Origin: Thaumasiovibrio occultus
Lineage (GTDB): Bacteria > Pseudomonadota > Gammaproteobacteria > Enterobacterales > Vibrionaceae
Assembly (NCBI GenBank): GCA_019703815.1
Contig: AP023053.1
Span: forward strand, 606,995-670,994
Reading direction: 5' to 3'
DNA: 64,000 nucleotides
A model generated the notes under the pieces. That model made no database searches. It was not told the DNA's origin and was given only the letters and a program-made list of their open reading frames with translations. Position numbers and translations under genes: made by a program. Below are positions 35,917-43,864 of this stretch, one piece after another. Position 1 is the first letter of the stretch, and each line of letters begins with the position of its first letter.

Positions 35917-36622
35917 AACAGGCGCTGTGGTGACCTGCGCTGGAGCAAGCGACGATGATTATTACGTTGAGAAAATGAATTGTCAGTAAGTGCTTGTTGG
36001 ATAATTGGTAACGTATAACTGATACGGGTTGAAAATGTTTAGTGTAAGCGTTTTTCAACTAACGCTTCATCACTAGAAACGCACCAAAACTGAACGAGCT
36101 TTGTTGCAAGTAAGCAGATTTCAAAGTGCTGCCAAAGCAGCATTTTGAAAGATGTTTATTAGCTATTTTATGGTAAATAACCGCTTGGTTAAATTGAGCC
36201 AAGCGATTATGGCACGCTATGTCACCAGTGGGGATGAAGCAGTACATCAAGGATTTACTCCACGTGTACTAAATCATATCTCAGATAAATAATTTAACAT
36301 AAGATAGATTATGCGCATTATGGGCGTGAGTGGCGGTATGACCGGTTGAGGCTTTTCGTCGCTATGATTGATGCGTACTACGATTGATGAGCTCTTTGAA
36401 TCAGGCTTGGTGTTCAACTCAGTTTTAAAGATGGTTTTGAGACGGACTTTTAAACCAAGTGTCAGTTATCGTGTCTTCTATTTTGTACGTTGCATTTCAA
36501 ACACTGCTGATTTTGTACGTTCTGTTTGAACTCGATTTGTTTTGTCGCACCAGCCATTTGCGACTTGATACTGTGCTGACTGGAGCACTTCCAACACGTT
36601 TGCATTGGAAGTTTACGCTCGA
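35917..36622. other. 706-nt non-coding region rich in inverted and direct repeats
   Basis: No supported gene. Holds a long hairpin at 36119-36150 (14-bp arms with one G-T pair, loop CAAA), a looser one at 36028-36059 (GTTGAAAA / TTTTCAAC), and a direct repeat TTTTGTACGT at 36481 and 36511. May be a decayed mobile element or a structured RNA. Confidence 0.5.
36119..36150. repeat. Long perfect-arm hairpin in non-coding DNA
   Basis: TTTCAAA-g-TGCTGC / GCAGCA-t-TTTGAAA, 14 pairs including one wobble, loop CAAA, no T-run. Confidence 0.65.
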
Positions 36623-36955
36623 CTATTTTATTTCCACTTCTAACAGCTGAACTTCGCTGTCGCCGATGTTGATGACGTTGTGGTGCTGCGCTGGCACATA
36701 TAAGGTCATGCCTTCTTTAACGTCGATATCCCGGCTTGAGCCATCATCGTTCACTAGGCGAAGTTTCCCGCCTTTTAACACGTAAACTACGCGTGCTGGA
36801 AATTGGTGTTCATGAAAGCCTGATTCACTGCCTGCTGGATAGCTGTAGCGATTAACTTGAACATCTTCATTATCCAGTAATTGATCATGTAATTGGTCTG
36901 CTTGAGCGGTAAAACCCACTAAGGCGCTGATAAAAAGCTATCCGTGACGTTTCAT
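36623..36955 (-). pseudogene. Secreted cupin protein with an amber stop in its signal peptide
   Basis: The natural start is the ATG at 36955, behind GAGGAATAAC. It reads MKRHG, then TAG at 36938-36940, then LFISALVGFTAQA in frame, which completes a signal peptide, and the cupin domain. The cupin has SGFHEHQFPARVVYVLKGGK with the metal His pair and LYVPAQHHNVINIG. An alternative GTG at 36919 has no SD and would leave the protein in the cytoplasm without export. So either the gene is newly dead, or the stop is suppressed, or the base is wrong. Confidence 0.7.
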
Positions 36956-37180
36956 TGTTATTCCTCTTTTCGCTGTTTGTATGCAAATCATCGCTTTCAA
37001 CCGCCACATTTTTGCGGTGATAGCTTGGGGGAAAATTCGCTGGCTTATATGGTAGGAAAAATGTTGCGGTATCGGCAATGCACGAAAGGCAAAAACCGGT
37101 TACTGTTTGAAACTATGGAAAAATAAAGGGAAACGTCGCCGTTTTCCCTTTATTCTTGGTGATAATCACTTAATATTTCT

Positions 37181-37609
37181 CTATTGCTGGCTAACTTTGT
37201 TATGGGTAAAGAGCCCAGCTAAGCGTTGGCCGACGAGCATCGCAATCACAAACGCAAATACGCTCGTACTGGCACTTCCTAATAATGTGATAGCTGGTCC
37301 CGGACAGATCCCGGCAACGCCCCAGCCAATGCCAAACAGACTGGCACCAAGCAGTAATTTTCTATCGATACGCGAATTGACCGCCAGCTGAAAATCGGTG
37401 TCGCAGATCGGTTGACGTCTCGGTTTGATCAGTAAAACGTACGCTGGGATGAATACGAGCAGTGCGCCTCCCATTACAAATGCCAAACTTGGATTCCAAT
37501 CCCCAGCGATATCGAGAAAACCAATCACATTATTGGGATCGACCATTCCGGAGACCATCATTCCTGCACCAAAGAGCAAGCCTGAAATCAGAGCGATAAG
37601 ATTAAACAT
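37181..37609 (-). CDS. YeeE/YedE (DUF6691) half-transporter
   Basis: 142 aa membrane protein with about four spans. Motif GIGWGVAGICPGPAITLLG with the conserved Cys in GxCPGP. Partners the preceding 141-aa half; pairs of this kind (PmpA/PmpB) make one sulfur-compound channel as in YeeE. SD AAGGAG before the ATG; 12 nt separate the two. Confidence 0.88.
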   Translation of the reverse strand: MFNLIALISGLLFGAGMMVSGMVDPNNVIGFLDIAGDWNPSLAFVMGGALLVFIPAYVLLIKPRRQPICDTDFQLAVNSRIDRKLLLGASLFGIGWGVAGICPGPAITLLGSASTSVFAFVIAMLVGQRLAGLFTHNKVSQQ

Positions 37610-37621
37610 AGCGCAGCTCCT

Positions 37622-38047
37622 TTAAAGTAGATGTAGGCGAATAAACACGGTGATCATGGCAACGGCCATAAAGGTGCAGGTTGCGGCAAAGGAACGTTTT
37701 GACAGGCGCCCTATCCCACAGATCCCATGACCACTGGTACAACCGTTACCCATTTTGGTTCCCATTCCAACCAGCAAGCCTGCGGCAACAACGTTGGTTA
37801 CGTCGAGGTTGGCGTCGCTGGGAAACAAAGGGAAATGCACGCCGAACTGATTGGCGACTAAACCTGCGCCAATCATGCCGCCAACAAACAACACCCGCCA
37901 GACAAGGCCGCCGCTATCGGGCTGTATAATACCGCCAACGATGCCGCTGATCCCCGCAATTCGTCCGTTGAACAACAGTAACAGACTGGCGGAAACGCCA
38001 AGCAACATCCCGCCGTACAGGGCATGCCAAGGTATAGTGAAATCCAT
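37622..38047 (-). CDS. YeeE/YedE half-transporter, first gene
   Basis: 141 aa, about four spans. GMGTKMGNGCTSGHGICGIG is the YeeE signature, whose Cys is thought to pass thiosulfate or sulfane sulfur. SD GAGG eight bases before the ATG. Divergent from the CoADR-rhodanese gene, sharing the operator pair at 38123-38192. Confidence 0.9.
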   Translation of the reverse strand: MDFTIPWHALYGGMLLGVSASLLLLFNGRIAGISGIVGGIIQPDSGGLVWRVLFVGGMIGAGLVANQFGVHFPLFPSDANLDVTNVVAAGLLVGMGTKMGNGCTSGHGICGIGRLSKRSFAATCTFMAVAMITVFIRLHLL

Positions 38048-38122
38048 TGTATTACCTCTTTTAATATTGAAATGGCACTACCGAGCTACGCGAGTAGCTT
38101 GATCGACCGAATACCTATTTAA

Positions 38123-38192
38123 ATTAGAGTTTACTAATACAAAGAGAGAAGTCAATGCTAAGTAAGGTAAATATAAATTAGACATTTCTAAT
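38123..38192. promoter_or_regulatory. Two ATTAG-N6-CTAAT operators of the sulfur locus
   Basis: Perfect copies at 38123-38138 and 38177-38192, 54 bp apart start to start, between divergent genes of one function. AT-rich inverted repeats like this are bound by ArsR-type persulfide sensors (BigR/SqrR group) in other bacteria; no such regulator is encoded in the window. Confidence 0.65.
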
Positions 38193-38310
38193 CTAATGTT
38201 TTAAGTTGTGTTCAGTGACTTCTATCAGGTTACCGGGCGTAATTTCCGTTTACTTTGTATCTCGAACGTTTGTTGACGTGCTGTAATTTGCACAGACTAA
38301 GGAATTGTTG

Positions 38311-39957
38311 ATGACCAAAATAGTGATTATCGGTGGTGTCGCCGGTGGAGCGTCAGCCGCCGCGCGTGCGCGACGCCTCAGCGAGCAGGCAGAAATTGTT
38401 ATGTTCGAACGTGGGCCATTTGTTTCGTTTGCTAACTGTGGCCTGCCTTATCACATTAGCGGTGACATTAAAGAGCGCAGTAAGTTGTTATTGCAAACGC
38501 CGGACAGCTTTTTGGCACGCTTCAACGTCGATGTTCGCGTAATGAGTGAAGTGGTGTCGATTGATCGCCATGCTAAAACGGTCACGGTAAAGCAGCTACT
38601 TGATGGTTCGACATATCAAGAGCGCTATGATTTTCTGCTATTGAGCCCCGGCGCGGCGCCTATCGTTCCTGTGATTTCAGGTATCGACAACCCACTCACG
38701 CATTCACTGCGTAATATTCCGGATATGGACAAGATCCTGCATACGCTCGAAACCCATAGCGTGCAGCATGCCACTGTTGTGGGTGGCGGATTTATTGGCT
38801 TAGAGATGATGGAAGCGCTGCACGCTCGCGGAATTCAAACCAGCTTAGTGGAGCTGGCTGATCAGGTTATGACCCCTGTTGATCGCGAAATGGCCGGTTT
38901 CGCCCATGAAACAATCCGCGCACACGGTATTGATCTGCGCCTAAACACTGCCCTTGAGGCTGTCGATGACAAAGGCGATAGCCTCACGCTAACGTTGAGT
39001 AACGGTGACACATTAGATACGCAGTTATTGATCATGGCTATCGGCGTTAAGCCCGAAGTTGGATTGGCGCAAGATGCTGGATTACAGCTTGGTGAGCGCG
39101 GCGGCATTTGGACCAACAGTGCGATGCAAACCAGTGATCCGTCTATTTATGCGGTGGGTGATGCGGTTGAGATCGCAGATTTTGTTTCTGGCGCTCCTTC
39201 TCTGGTGCCGTTGGCCGGGCCTGCAAACCGCCAAGGGCGAATGGCGGCTGACAATATGTTAGGCCGAAACGAGCATTATCAAGGTACCCAAGGTACGGCG
39301 ATTTGTAAGATCTTCGATCTTGCCGTGGCTTCAACCGGTAAAAATGAGAAACAACTAAAACGTGACAACATCACTTATGAAAAAGTGTATGTGCACACAG
39401 CAAGCCATGCGAGTTACTACCCTGGTGCAGAAATCGTTTCGTTCAAGATGTTATTCGACCCTAAAACAGGCAAGATCTTAGGTGCTCAAGCCGTTGGTAA
39501 AGATGGTGTCGATAAACGTATTGATGTGATGGCTGTAGCGCAACGTGCGGGTATGACGGTTGAACAACTGCAGCACCTAGAGTTAACTTATGCGCCGCCG
39601 TATGGCTCTGCAAAAGATGTGATAAACCAAGCGGCCTTCGTTGCTAGCAATATTATCAAAGGTGATGCGACCCCTATTCACTTTGATGAGATCGACAACC
39701 TAAGTGACAATCAAATCCTATTGGACGTACGCAATCCGGCAGAGCTTGATCGCGTTGGCTTTATAGAAGGCACGATGAATATTCCGGTTGATGAGTTACG
39801 CCATCGTATGGATGAGCTACCAAAAGACAAAGAGATTGTGATCTATTGCCAAGTTGGATTGCGTGGTAACGTCGCCTATCGCCAGTTGGTTAACAATGGC
39901 TATAAGGCGCGAAACTTGATCGGTGGTTATCGCACTTATTTAGCGAGTAAAGCGTAA
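38311..39957 (+). CDS. CoA-disulfide reductase with C-terminal rhodanese (CoADR-RHD)
   Basis: 548 aa. FAD loop KIVIIGGVAGGASAAARARR, active Cys in SFANCGLPYHISG, NAD(P)H-binding VVGGGFIGLEMMEAL, second FAD stretch IYAVGDAVEI. From about residue 460 a rhodanese domain with the Cys in VIYCQVGLRGN. Such fusions reduce CoA persulfide or polysulfide and so handle sulfane sulfur. I use ATG 38311 with AAGGA seven bases upstream; two TTG codons precede it in frame. Confidence 0.92.
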   Translation: MTKIVIIGGVAGGASAAARARRLSEQAEIVMFERGPFVSFANCGLPYHISGDIKERSKLLLQTPDSFLARFNVDVRVMSEVVSIDRHAKTVTVKQLLDGSTYQERYDFLLLSPGAAPIVPVISGIDNPLTHSLRNIPDMDKILHTLETHSVQHATVVGGGFIGLEMMEALHARGIQTSLVELADQVMTPVDREMAGFAHETIRAHGIDLRLNTALEAVDDKGDSLTLTLSNGDTLDTQLLIMAIGVKPEVGLAQDAGLQLGERGGIWTNSAMQTSDPSIYAVGDAVEIADFVSGAPSLVPLAGPANRQGRMAADNMLGRNEHYQGTQGTAICKIFDLAVASTGKNEKQLKRDNITYEKVYVHTASHASYYPGAEIVSFKMLFDPKTGKILGAQAVGKDGVDKRIDVMAVAQRAGMTVEQLQHLELTYAPPYGSAKDVINQAAFVASNIIKGDATPIHFDEIDNLSDNQILLDVRNPAELDRVGFIEGTMNIPVDELRHRMDELPKDKEIVIYCQVGLRGNVAYRQLVNNGYKARNLIGGYRTYLASKA

Positions 39958-40013
39958 CGGCCCAGTCCTTCTCGACGGCCTATCCGTTGTTTATATTCTT
40001 TGTTGAGTACCCT

Positions 40014-40038
40014 AAGAGCCAGTATGACTGGCTCTTTT
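40014..40038 (+). terminator. CoADR-RHD terminator
   Basis: Nine-bp stem AAGAGCCAG / CTGGCTCTT, loop TATGA, then TTTT. Confidence 0.85.
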
Positions 40039-40752
40039 CGTTTCACCGCTGTCGGGTGTGTGTCACACTAACAAATTCGTTTTTAAATGCCGATAATCTG
40101 GATGTACCGATAGATTAAAACATCTCATGAAAACTTAATTTTCTATTTTTCACTTCAATTAACGATGAACCTTATCCAAAACGGTAGATCTACTTTCTTA
40201 TTAACCATACCCTAGCCTGTTAATTGTTGTTTATGTTAAATATCGGGTCGTTAACTTCGCGCTACTAACTGCTTTGCATATATCATAGACCCCCTATTTC
40301 GCTAGTCTAAATACACGCTTAATCAAATTCCCATTTGTTTATTTAATGAACTGTTGTGTTTCGATTCCCTCATCGCGTAATGGCTTAGTCATCTGTTTTT
40401 TTAAGTGTTATTTGTGCTTTTTTATTGCGGTTTTCATGATTGAACTCTTTGTTCTCAAACCTTGATTTATGCTGACTGTTAACCTGCGAGGATGTTTGTG
40501 TTTGTGCCGTGAACTGGTCATTTTTCATTACTGAGATGAGAAATCTCAATATCAGTAAAGTTAACATCATGAAAAACAGGTAGTTATAATTCTTCCTTAA
40601 AAGTCAAAGAAATTTTATTTCAGATTATTTTCATTTTCGGTGCGAACTATTTTAAATACAGTAATCACAACTTGCTCGATAGCAGATTCGGATATTTTGC
40701 TTGCAAGTCCAATAAGTTATTAGTGACGATCTTCTATTTAATAGGAAATAAT
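40039..40752. other. 714-nt AT-rich upstream region of the porin
   Basis: No supported gene. A 61-codon frame on - (40385-40570) starts with a hydrophobic stretch but has no SD. The region is likely a long regulated porin leader; I see no named site in it. Confidence 0.45.
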
Positions 40753-41727
40753 ATGAATAAGTTAGCATTAACCTCAGCCATCGCAGTGGCTCTCGTCTCT
40801 ACCTCATCAATGGCAGCTAACGTCTACCACGACGACACCAGCAGCCTAAGCATCGGTGGTCGTGCGGAATTCCGTGGTGATTTCAACGGTACCAGTGATG
40901 GTCAAGACATCGAAGGTACCATGGACAACCAAAGCCGTTTTCGTTTGAATGTGGCGGGTGAAACGCAAATCGCTGAAGGTGTGCAAGGTTTTGGTTTTGT
41001 AGAAGTTGAGCAAGGTGTGCAATCTTCTGCGGATAATACAAGCCAAACCACTGAGCTAAAACAACGTTACGTTTACGCGGGTGTCGATACCAAATTTGGT
41101 GCGGTATCGTTTGGTCGTCAAAACACTGCGGGCACCCAAATCTCCGATCTATCTGACTTCAGTACTTATTCAGGTGGCCAAAAGTCGTTCATCAACGCGG
41201 GCGACGAGCAAATCAACAACACCATTAAATACGGTTTCGCAACGGATTCTTTGAACCTGCAAGCGAGTGCTATTCTGGGCGATGAGAAAGACACCGACGG
41301 TTACGGCGTGTCAGGTGTTTACTCTCTACCAATCGGACTTGATCTTGGTTTAGGTTATGCAGCGAACGGTAATGGTGAAGGTAACGGTGATGCGAACCAA
41401 ATTATCGCTGGTGCGAAGTACCGTCTAAATGCACTGACTCTGGGTGCAACCTACACCCAAGGTGACATTGACGACAAAGACAACATCGAATTCAACGGTG
41501 TTGAGCTTGCGGCGCAGTACCAAATTACTCATGCGATGAGCGTGACCGGTGCGTACCAGAAACAAGAAGTGGACAACAATGGTTTGAAAGAAGATACGTC
41601 AGATTTCTACGAGTTGACCGGTACTTATGAGTTCAACAACCAAATGCGTACCTATGCAGCAATGAAGTTTAACAACCTTGATGATGCCTCTAACTCAGTA
41701 CGTCTGGGCCTACGTTACGACTTCTAA
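40753..41727 (+). CDS. General porin, OmpU/OmpH-like
   Basis: 324 aa. Signal peptide MNKLALTSAIAVALVSTSSM with cut after AA; mature start NVYHDDTSSLSIGGRAEFRG; 16-strand type with loop-3-like acidic stretch and a terminal LGLRYDF ending in Phe. FVEVEQGVQ and KQRYVYAGVDTKFGAVSFGRQ are typical of the Gram-negative porin family. AGGAA lies before ATG 40753. Its terminator has been split by an IS4 element. Confidence 0.92.
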   Translation: MNKLALTSAIAVALVSTSSMAANVYHDDTSSLSIGGRAEFRGDFNGTSDGQDIEGTMDNQSRFRLNVAGETQIAEGVQGFGFVEVEQGVQSSADNTSQTTELKQRYVYAGVDTKFGAVSFGRQNTAGTQISDLSDFSTYSGGQKSFINAGDEQINNTIKYGFATDSLNLQASAILGDEKDTDGYGVSGVYSLPIGLDLGLGYAANGNGEGNGDANQIIAGAKYRLNALTLGATYTQGDIDDKDNIEFNGVELAAQYQITHAMSVTGAYQKQEVDNNGLKEDTSDFYELTGTYEFNNQMRTYAAMKFNNLDDASNSVRLGLRYDF

Positions 41728-41742
41728 TTGATATCGTTAGTA

Positions 41743-41763
41743 TAAAAATAGGGAGCAACGCTC
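41743..41763 (+). terminator. Left half of the porin terminator, split by IS4
   Basis: AAAAATAGGGAGC-AAC followed by the first copy of the target repeat; the right half CCTATTTTTTT resumes at 43851. Joined without the IS, they give a perfect 13-bp stem with loop AAC and a T-run. Confidence 0.85.
41753..41763. repeat. Target site duplication of IS4, left copy
   Basis: GAGCAACGCTC, direct repeat of 43840-43850. Because the centre reads AAC on both sides it is a direct and not an inverted copy. Confidence 0.9.
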
Positions 41764-41764
41764 T

Positions 41765-41800
41765 AATGCCGTTCACTTAAGGTGAGCGGCATTGTTTTTT
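41765..41800 (+). terminator. Terminator formed by the IS4 left end
   Basis: AATGCCGTTCAC / GTGAGCGGCATT (12 pairs, one G-T), loop TTAAG, then GTTTTTT. It lies just inside the IS and would end porin transcription in place of the split native terminator. Confidence 0.75.
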
Positions 41801-41947
41801 CTAGGGTATCGGCTTGGCTTTTTCTTAACAACTCTAGGGAAGGATCTTTCTCGCCTAGGTTCAAGTATTAAGCTCCCACTCATTGAGTAGAAGTTTTGGA
41901 GTTGCCTCGGGATGGCTCCTGGTGACGAGTATGGAAGTCCCACTATC
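41773..41947 (-). pseudogene. C-terminal fragment of IS4 transposase
   Basis: Codes QIVGLPYSSPGAIPRQLQNF and, further on, RRERSFPRVVKKKPSRYP, the typical IS4 transposase C-terminus. About 57 residues remain; reading continues upstream into IS3 sequence without meaning. Confidence 0.85.
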
Positions 41948-41962
41948 TGAATAGCCACCGAC

Positions 41963-42790
41963 TCAGTAGACACTTTTGAGCCTTTCTTCGTACTGCTTTT
42001 CATACTCTACAGGCGACACCTGATCGTTGGAACCGTGCCGACGTTTTACGTTGTAGAACATCTCAATATATTCAAAGATATCCATCCGTGCCTCTTCTCG
42101 CGTTGAGTAGATTTTTCGCTTGATACGTTCTCGCTTCAATAACTGGAAAAAGCTTTCAGCAACCGCATTGTCATGACAGTTGCCTCTGCGGCTCATACTC
42201 GACTCCAAGCCATGCTGAGTCAGGAATTTATCCCAATCATGACTGGTGTACTGACTGCCCTGATCAGAATGTACAAGTACTTTCTCTTTCGGCGAACGGC
42301 GCCAAATCGCCATCAGCAATGCATCCAATACCAACTCTTTGGTTATCCGATTCTTCATCGACCACCCAATCACACGTCTTGAGAATAAATCGATGACCAC
42401 AGCCAGATATAACCAGCCTTCGTGTGTTTTGATGTAAGTAATGTCTGTTACCCACGATTGATTCGGTGCAGTTGGATTAAATTCCCTCGCCAGCTTATTA
42501 GCGACAACGACATTTTCAGTACCTCCACGAGGACGAGGTTTCCGATATCCCCGTTGAGACTGTAAACCCTCACGTTTCATCAAGCGATGAACGAGATTAA
42601 TTCCACAGGCCTCACCCTCATCTCTCAGATCGCTATAAATTTTCCGGTAGCCATAGACTCCGCCCGATTCTAGCCAAAACTGCTTAATGCGTCCGAGGAG
42701 ATATTTCCGCCGCCGCTCCTGTTGGCAGTCAGGGTTTTGAACCCAGGCATAGTAACCACTAGGATGGATGTCGAGGACATGACACATCAA
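41963..42790 (-). CDS. IS3-family transposase OrfB
   Basis: 275-aa frame with integrase-type DDE core: Asp in SWVTDITYIKTH, Asp in VLVHSDQGSQYTS, Glu in NAVAESFFQLLKRERI. An HTH_21-like start GYYAW is also present. Normally made as an OrfAB fusion by -1 frameshift; the core looks intact, so it may be active. Confidence 0.93.
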   Translation of the reverse strand: MMCHVLDIHPSGYYAWVQNPDCQQERRRKYLLGRIKQFWLESGGVYGYRKIYSDLRDEGEACGINLVHRLMKREGLQSQRGYRKPRPRGGTENVVVANKLAREFNPTAPNQSWVTDITYIKTHEGWLYLAVVIDLFSRRVIGWSMKNRITKELVLDALLMAIWRRSPKEKVLVHSDQGSQYTSHDWDKFLTQHGLESSMSRRGNCHDNAVAESFFQLLKRERIKRKIYSTREEARMDIFEYIEMFYNVKRRHGSNDQVSPVEYEKQYEERLKSVY

Positions 42791-42834
42791 TCTGATAGGC
42801 CAAGTCGCTTGATGAGCACGGATAAAGGCGTACC

Positions 42835-43113
42835 TCAGTCGGACTGGCTTGCGAAGTACACCGCGGCTTTTTTTAATATGTCGCGCTCTTCTGTAACACG
42901 TTTTAGCTCTTTCTTGAGACGACGAATTTCTTCGCTTTCGTCAGATTTGGCTTGATGATGAGATGCATCAGGGCCATAGCGTTTTATCCACGCATAAAGG
43001 CTGTGCGTTGTTGTCCCTAAACGATGGGCAACATCCACGACGCTGTGGCCTTTTTCGGTGACCTGCTTTATTGCTTCAATTTTGAATTCTTCTGGAAATC
43101 TCTTACCACTCAT
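42835..43113 (-). CDS. IS3-family transposase OrfA
   Basis: 92 aa with a helix-turn-helix (GHSVVDVAHRLGTTTHSLYAWIK) and a leucine-zipper-like tail (IRRLKKELKRVTEERDILKKA). ATG 43113 has GAGGTG upstream. Near its end a run of seven A then G (complement of 42867-42874) is the usual slippery site for the OrfA-OrfB fusion. Confidence 0.92.
   Translation of the reverse strand: MSGKRFPEEFKIEAIKQVTEKGHSVVDVAHRLGTTTHSLYAWIKRYGPDASHHQAKSDESEEIRRLKKELKRVTEERDILKKAAVYFASQSD
42867..42874 (-). promoter_or_regulatory. Programmed -1 frameshift site (A7G)
   Basis: On the minus strand AAAAAAAG, the slippery heptamer A-AAA-AAG of IS3 elements, just before the orfA stop and in reach of the orfB frame. Confidence 0.7.
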
Positions 43114-43176
43114 AAACACCTCTCTGTTAGTAATAATGTCTAACTCAGGGGTGTCTATCAAGTCGGTGGCTATTCA

Positions 43177-43745
43177 TTCATTTCATTGACGCTATAGCAG
43201 TCAAAGGCACTACCTGTGATTAAATGGCTGCTCAATTCCATCTGACATACCATGCGTACTTGTGGGTACTGTGTTTCTTTACCGTCACGGTTGGTAGGCT
43301 TGGCAAACGCTGCAGCGTTCTCTTTTGAGTCCTCAGTTCGCCATAAGACACCATCAACGCCAAGAAGAGTGAGCCCGTTCCAGTTGGGTAAATTAGCCCG
43401 CTTAAACCAATGACTTTGGGTACACTCAAAAAGAGCTTTAGCCGCTGACTCACCGAGGTTTTTTCTTCGCTGTGTTAATGCACTTGGAGCAACAAATGGT
43501 TTACCTGTGCGGTCAACAATATCGAGCATATTTACAATGTCAGCCATGGATTTATCGTTATAGATTGCCATTCCAACCAGTAACCATGCCATCGACTCTA
43601 AAGTTAGCTTTCGTTTTCTTAGCGTAACAGTATCAGTCAGTTCGTAAGCACTATTGATGAGTTCAATGGGTAGGAGGTCAGCGAGTGTTTCAACTTGATT
43701 GGGTTTATAACTGTTGACGATGTCGAGGGCTTGAGAAACGTGCAT
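43177..43745 (-). pseudogene. N-terminal part of IS4 transposase
   Basis: About 190 residues: the IS4 N-terminal domain (MHVSQALDIVNSYKPNQVET, then RKRKLTLESMAWLLVGMAIY) and the first catalytic Asp in LLGVDGVLWRTED. It stops at LITGSAFDCYSVNEMN where IS3 begins. The second Asp and catalytic Glu region is missing between here and the C-terminal fragment. Confidence 0.9.
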
Positions 43746-43839
43746 AAAAAAATCCGATAAACAGGGTCTATCGGATTTTTACATACAGGTAGGATCATTC
43801 AACTGATCTGCCGATTAAAGTCTTAACTGATCGGCATTA

Positions 43840-43850
43840 GAGCAACGCTC
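43840..43850. repeat. Target site duplication of IS4, right copy
   Basis: GAGCAACGCTC, followed by CCTATTTTTTT, the right half of the porin terminator. Confidence 0.9.
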
Positions 43851-43864
43851 CCTATTTTTTTCTG

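Larger units (their letters stand above)
41948..43176. mobile_element. IS3-family element inside the IS4
   Basis: 1229 bp with inverted ends TGAATAGCCACCGACT...TAGACAC (left) and its mirror (right), starting TG and ending CA. Carries orfA and orfB on the minus strand. No 3-4-bp target repeat flanks it (ACTATC before, TTCATT after), so it did not arrive by a simple clean insertion at this place. Confidence 0.88.
41764..43839. mobile_element. IS4-family insertion sequence, interrupted
   Basis: Ends TAATGCCGTTCACTTAAG (left) and, inverted, TAATGCCGATCAGTTAAG (right), 15 of 18 alike and equal to the IS4 terminal pattern. Flanked by 11-bp direct repeats GAGCAACGCTC (41753-41763 and 43840-43850). 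The transposase gene runs on the minus strand. An IS3-family element occupies 41948-43176. Without it only about 850 bp remain of the roughly 1.4 kb expected, so the middle is lost and the element cannot move by itself. Confidence 0.9.

Noticed and set aside
36459-36650. Possible 63-aa gene
   Set aside because: Covers the direct repeat TTTTGTACGT and overlaps the cupin 3' end; no SD.
40385-40570. Possible 61-aa gene upstream of the porin on the minus strand
   Set aside because: Hydrophobic start but no SD, low-complexity tail and no likeness.
41753-43850. Reading the 11-mers as part of the IS4 inverted ends
   Set aside because: As inverted copies the right centre would read GTT on the plus strand; both read AAC, so they are direct repeats.
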